Shown here piece by piece: positions 5,826-9,187 of a DNA stretch of 9,187 nt (position 1 is its first letter; the number at the start of each line of letters is the position of its first letter). The DNA lies in contig PWPN01000368.1 of assembly GCA_003557125.1 (NCBI GenBank), positions 1 to 9,187 of the forward strand. Reading direction: 5' to 3'. The DNA is from Phycisphaerae bacterium. Its GTDB lineage: Bacteria; Planctomycetota; Phycisphaerae; UBA1845; PWPN01. Position numbers and translations under genes: made by a program. The notes below the pieces were generated by a model that had not been told where the DNA came from, did not search any database, and saw only the letters and a list, made by a program, of their open reading frames with translations.

Positions 5826-7175
5826 ATGCCGATCCGCCAATCCCACCTTTCGTTGCGTGGACGCTGCCGGTACGCGGTGGCGCAGCCTCTTCTGCTGCGC
5901 GCTGCCGGGTGCGTCGCTCTGCTGACGGCCTTCGCGCTGTCGATCCAGGCAGCCTCGGCGGCGGCTGAGCCGATCTCGGTCCGTTCCCAACAGCTCGCAC
6001 TCCATTACCATTTCGCCGGGGGCGGGCCCTCGACGCGCGTCGTGCTGTGGTACACGCGCGACCGCGGCGCGACGTGGCACCGGTACGGCGAGGACCCCGA
6101 CGGTCGCAGCCCCTTCGTTTTCGAGGCGCCGGCCGAGGGGCTGTACGGGTTCATTCTCATTGCCGACGACGGGTCGCGCGCATCCGCACCTGATCCGAAG
6201 CCTCACGATCCTCCCCAGCGATGGGTTTTCGTCGATTACACGCCGCCGCTGCTTCAGTGGCATGCCATCGAGCCGGACGAGGACTTCGCGACGCGTCGCA
6301 TCCTTCGGCTGCGCTGGACCGCTTACGACGATCACCTGCTCAGTCGGCCCATCGCGATCGCCTACCAGCACTCGGTCGATCAGCAATGGCAGACGATCGC
6401 CGAGGACCTGGCCAACACGGGGCGTTACGACTGGACGGTCCCTGCTGAGCTGACCGGTCAGGTCACGCTGAGGATCACGGCCCGCGACCGGGGCGGTCAC
6501 GTGGTCGAACGGCTTTACGGGCCGCTCCGGCTGTCGGGGGCGACTCCGCCCGCAGAGGGGGCGGAACCCGAAGTAGCACTGGCCTCGACGCAACCGGCAC
6601 CTTCCGACACGCACGCGCAGGTGCCCGCCAGTCGGCCGAGCGTCGATCCGATGTCCTCGCAATTGGCAGAGCAGCGCTACAAACAGGGCGCGTGGCACCT
6701 GCTCCGAGGCCAATACGCGCTGGCGGCCGAGCGGTTCCGGGAAGCGCTCGAGTTCGATCCAGGCCAGGTCGCGGTGCTCAATGACCTCGCGGGCATTCAC
6801 TATCTCAAGGAAGATTACGGGCAAGCGATCGAATTGTATGAACGGGCGCTGGAGCTCGAACGGAACGATCGGCAAGCGTTGCGCGGTGCGGCGCTGGCCT
6901 ATGTCGCCCAGCGCCAGTATGCTGAATCGCGCACGATGCTTCGCCGACTGTTGGCCTTGAACGACCGGGACGCCGAGGCGCTGCTCGATCTGGGCGACGT
7001 GCTGTTCATGATGGGCGACCGGACCGACGCGCTGGGCACCTGGAGGCGGGCTCTCGAAGCGGACCCGTCGGCTGCGGAGGTCATCGGCAAGGCCAGGCAA
7101 AGACTCGAACTCTACCAACATACGCCTTCCGGCGCGGAAACGACCGTCGCATCCGGAGCAGACGGCGGGCGTTGA
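5826..7175 (+). CDS. Secreted protein with beta-sandwich-like repeats and four TPRs
   Basis: 449-aa exported protein of unknown specific function. Residues 1-47 form a Sec-type signal peptide: basic N-region, hydrophobic stretch about 25-41, and an AASAAAE cleavage region near 44-47. Residues 50-138 and 139-236 look like two related beta-rich modules. The first has VVLWYTRDRGATWHRYG and GLYGFILIADDGS; the second has LRLRWTAYDDHLLSRPIAIAY and GRYDWTVP. They resemble extracellular beta-sandwich segments often seen in planctomycete surface proteins. A Pro/Ala linker (about 239-276) leads to four contiguous 34-residue TPRs at 281-314, 315-348, 349-382 and 383-416, with the Trp/Leu-Gly-Tyr-Ala-Pro pattern. 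TPRs mediate protein contacts, so an envelope assembly role is plausible. The start ATG 5826 has GGAGGAGG upstream. holA follows after 33 nt. The domain layout is seen in the sequence; the role is inferred. Confidence 0.88.
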   Translation: MPIRQSHLSLRGRCRYAVAQPLLLRAAGCVALLTAFALSIQAASAAAEPISVRSQQLALHYHFAGGGPSTRVVLWYTRDRGATWHRYGEDPDGRSPFVFEAPAEGLYGFILIADDGSRASAPDPKPHDPPQRWVFVDYTPPLLQWHAIEPDEDFATRRILRLRWTAYDDHLLSRPIAIAYQHSVDQQWQTIAEDLANTGRYDWTVPAELTGQVTLRITARDRGGHVVERLYGPLRLSGATPPAEGAEPEVALASTQPAPSDTHAQVPASRPSVDPMSSQLAEQRYKQGAWHLLRGQYALAAERFREALEFDPGQVAVLNDLAGIHYLKEDYGQAIELYERALELERNDRQALRGAALAYVAQRQYAESRTMLRRLLALNDRDAEALLDLGDVLFMMGDRTDALGTWRRALEADPSAAEVIGKARQRLELYQHTPSGAETTVASGADGGR

Positions 7176-7208
7176 TCGCGCCGACTCGCATCGAGGGAGC
7201 TGCAGGAG

Positions 7209-8240
7209 ATGGGGGCCAAAGGAACCGCACGATCCATGGCGGGGGGCACGTCCGGCCGACCGCCGATCCTGGCCGTCTGCGGGCAGGAGAGCTTTCTGAA
7301 AAGGCAGGCAGTCGCCGAGTGGACCGCGCGCTTGCTGGGCGATGCGGACCCTGCCCTGGCGATCAACGAATACGACGGTGCGTCGGCTTCGACTTCGCTG
7401 GCCGATGTGCTGGACGACCTGCGGACGCTGCCGTTCCTGACGCCCTGTCGGCTCGTGCGGATCAGCGATGCGGATGCCTTCATCTCCCGGTGCCGCGCCG
7501 AGCTTGAAGATTATGCCGACGAGCCCAGTGCGACGGGCGTGCTGATTCTCGAATGCAAGTCGCTGCCGGCCAACACCCGCCTCTACAAGCGTATCGAGAA
7601 AGTCGGGCAGGTCATCAAGTGCGATGCGATCAAGCCGTTCGCGGCGCCCGGCTGGGTCGTGAAGCGGGCTAAAGAAGCGCACGCCAAGACGATCGACGCG
7701 CATGCGGCTGCCCTGTTATGCGACCAGGTCGGGACCGATCTGGGCCGACTCGACGCGGAGCTGGAAAAGCTCGCGCTTTATGTCGGAACGCGGAACTCGA
7801 TTCGGGCTGACGACGTGGAGCTTCTGACGGGCCGATGCCGCGAAGAGCAGGTGTGGGGGATCCTCTCGGCCATGGCAGCCGGCAAGCAGGCCGAGGCGCT
7901 GGCGCTCTGGGAGCAGGTCTGGCAGACGGACCGGGCGGCGTCGGCGCGGGCGATCGGCGGGTTGGCCTTCACGGTGCGTCGGCTGCTGGCTGCCAAGAAG
8001 GCCCAGGAGGCGGGCGCGTCGATCCATGAGCTTCGCAAAACGATGATGATCTGGCGGGACGATCAACGGCTCAAGGCCGAGCTGGCTGCGTTTACGACCG
8101 ACCAGGCGGAGCAGATGCTCTGCCGGCTGCTCGAAGCGGACGTCGCGGCCAAGAGCTCCTCGGCGAGCGTGCGGACGTCGATCGAAAAATTCATTATCGA
8201 GGCTTGCCGACCGGCTGACCGAAGGCGGGCGACCGGGTGA
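7209..8240 (+). CDS. holA: DNA polymerase III, delta subunit (clamp loader)
   Basis: 343-aa protein matching the delta subunit, the wrench that opens the sliding clamp ring within the clamp-loader complex in the cytoplasm. Landmarks are an N-terminal AAA+-like region beginning ILAVCGQESFLKRQAV (about 20-35) with no Walker A motif, as expected for delta; a strand region GVLILECKSLPANTRLYKRI (about 110-129); and the hallmark DLGRLDAELEKLALYVG. A collar domain follows, ending LLEADVAAKSSSASVRTSIEKFIIEA. The length equals that usual for the family. ATG 7209 is chosen with GAGGGAG at 7193-7199 (9-nt spacer); ATG 7236 is an in-frame alternative that would remove nine poorly conserved residues. It lies 33 nt after the TPR gene and 54 nt before a lipoprotein gene on the same strand, so the three may form one unit. 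In other bacteria holA often sits next to envelope lipoprotein genes. Confidence 0.92.
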   Translation: MGAKGTARSMAGGTSGRPPILAVCGQESFLKRQAVAEWTARLLGDADPALAINEYDGASASTSLADVLDDLRTLPFLTPCRLVRISDADAFISRCRAELEDYADEPSATGVLILECKSLPANTRLYKRIEKVGQVIKCDAIKPFAAPGWVVKRAKEAHAKTIDAHAAALLCDQVGTDLGRLDAELEKLALYVGTRNSIRADDVELLTGRCREEQVWGILSAMAAGKQAEALALWEQVWQTDRAASARAIGGLAFTVRRLLAAKKAQEAGASIHELRKTMMIWRDDQRLKAELAAFTTDQAEQMLCRLLEADVAAKSSSASVRTSIEKFIIEACRPADRRRATG

Positions 8241-8294
8241 ACGCAGCGGGGCACGGATGCCCTCGAGCGTGGGGAAAGATCGAGGAGAACGCAC

Positions 8295-9187
8295 ATGGCA
8301 TGGATGCCGTCGGGCAAGGTGTGGGCCTGTCGCGTAGTGCGGACTGCGCTGCCGGCTGCATTGCTGGTAATGGTAGTCGGCTGCAACGCGACGTGGATGG
8401 ATTTCCAGGCGGGGCGCACGTCGCCGGTATCCCAACCCGTCGAGGAGCCGCACGACCCGGAGGCTGAGACGTTAGCAGGGCGCGAGCCGGGCGACACAGC
8501 CGTTGAAGACGACGTGACCGCCGACGACGAATCGCAGCTCGCCCGTATCGAGTCGTCGCTGGAAGAGTACCAGGCGCGATTCCCCGATCCGGACGGGACG
8601 CTCCCGCCGCCCGAGAAGTCTGAGACGCAGCACCGCGATTCGGCCCTTACGGCTGCAACGCCCGCTCCCGTGGTCCAACCCACAGCCGAGCGTGATCTAC
8701 GATCGGCCGAACGCACACCCCTCGACACTCCCGCTGCACCGCCGTCGCAGGGAGGCTCGGAAATCCGGGGTGCTGGCGCGATCGGAGCCAACCAGGCGGT
8801 CGCGCTCGATATGCCCGGTACCGATGCCCACGGCCCCGACAGGGAGTCTGCCGCCGCGGAGAGTGTCGACTCGCCGCCGTCGTCGCTGCAGGTCGAGCTG
8901 CTCGATGTTCGACCCGCCGGCCCCGGGGATGGCGTGAATCCGCAATCCCTGCCGCACGCACCGAATGAGCCGGCTGCGATGTCGACGGAGCCTCCGGGGT
9001 GGGCCGAATGGCTCGCGCAACTGCGGGACGATGTGGCGCAGCACCCGAATCACCTCGATAACCAATTGCGTCTGAGATTGCTTTACATGGCCCTGGGTCG
9101 GGAGGAAGAGGCGGTCCAGCCACCGGAAAATGTCGATCACTTCCGGGGGGAACTGCTCACAGCCCTGTGCCAGACCCTGGCAGCAAC
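8295..9187 (+). CDS. Long low-complexity lipoprotein (3' end outside window)
   Basis: An open frame from ATG 8295 runs through 297 codons to the window edge without a stop. GAGGAGA at 8282-8288 gives a 6-nt spacer. The N-terminus is a lipoprotein signal: basic residues, a hydrophobic stretch (ALPAALLVMVV) and lipobox VVGC with Cys30 as the lipid-modified residue, followed by Asn. Asn at +2 does not suggest inner-membrane retention. Residues about 40-235 are rich in Pro, Ala, Glu, Asp and Ser and look disordered, with one short helical patch (SQLARIESSLEEYQARF, about 80-96). From about 235 a structured region begins: PPGWAEWLAQLRDDVAQH, then LDNQLRLRLLYMALGREEEAV, which looks like a helical, possibly TPR-like, repeat. 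I do not recognise the family. A tether between membrane and a folded C-terminal domain is the simplest reading. It probably shares a transcript with holA. Confidence 0.85.
   Translation, partial: MAWMPSGKVWACRVVRTALPAALLVMVVGCNATWMDFQAGRTSPVSQPVEEPHDPEAETLAGREPGDTAVEDDVTADDESQLARIESSLEEYQARFPDPDGTLPPPEKSETQHRDSALTAATPAPVVQPTAERDLRSAERTPLDTPAAPPSQGGSEIRGAGAIGANQAVALDMPGTDAHGPDRESAAAESVDSPPSSLQVELLDVRPAGPGDGVNPQSLPHAPNEPAAMSTEPPGWAEWLAQLRDDVAQHPNHLDNQLRLRLLYMALGREEEAVQPPENVDHFRGELLTALCQTLAA

Noticed and set aside
5694..7703. A 669-codon minus-strand open frame
   Set aside because: It overlaps the TPR gene and holA in antisense; no domain or plausible ribosome site is visible.
8249..8262. Hairpin GGGCA/TGCCC after holA
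   Set aside because: The stem is only 5 bp, there is no T-run, and the lipoprotein ribosome site follows within 20 nt, so it is not a convincing terminator.
8237..8467. A small + strand frame overlapping the holA stop
   Set aside because: The lipoprotein frame starting at 8295 has a good ribosome site, signal peptide and lipobox and runs to the window edge, so this frame is a shadow of it.

Overview
This is a GC-rich bacterial window in which every credible gene lies on the + strand. The gene content suggests a planctomycete, most likely of the Phycisphaerae type. The reasons are a minimal ACP / FabZ-like dehydratase / paired ketosynthase cassette, an ACP with a long insertion, and a secreted beta-domain plus TPR protein next to holA. 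This lineage call rests on protein character alone; there is no rRNA or other marker gene here.

Layout: (1) 1-135 is the 3' end of an unidentified gene. (2) 242-4027 is a four-gene fatty-acid/polyketide-like cassette: a 128-aa acyl carrier protein, a hot-dog dehydratase, a degenerate ketosynthase that keeps its Cys but has lost both catalytic His residues, and, 2 nt later, a ketosynthase with an intact Cys-His-His triad. This resembles a KS-beta (chain-length factor) / KS-alpha pair. No ketoreductase, enoyl reductase, malonyl transferase, ligase or thioesterase is present, so those activities would have to come from elsewhere. (3) 4076-4723 is a KDPG/KHG aldolase (eda-like) with a TTG start, ending in a decayed ~18-nt tandem repeat. 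(4) 4794-5687 is a multi-pass membrane protein that reads like a CobS (cobalamin synthase) family member stripped of its Asp-rich catalytic motifs. (5) 5826-7175 is a secreted beta-sandwich-like protein with four TPRs, preceded by a leader with two hairpins. (6) 7209-8240 is the DNA polymerase III delta subunit (holA). (7) 8295 to the window end is the start of a long, low-complexity lipoprotein.

Genes 242-4723 are plausibly one transcription unit, with short gaps and strong Shine-Dalgarno sites. Two gaps inside it are unusual: a 115-nt gap with a perfect 10-bp inverted repeat, and a 165-nt gap with a G-quadruplex-type tandem G-tract. The three genes from 5826 onward form a second likely unit. 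I saw no tRNA, rRNA, CRISPR array, insertion sequence or phage gene, and no gene-free stretch longer than about 165 bases. The most unusual content is the KS/pseudo-KS cassette with its enlarged ACP and the apparent CobS pseudoenzyme.
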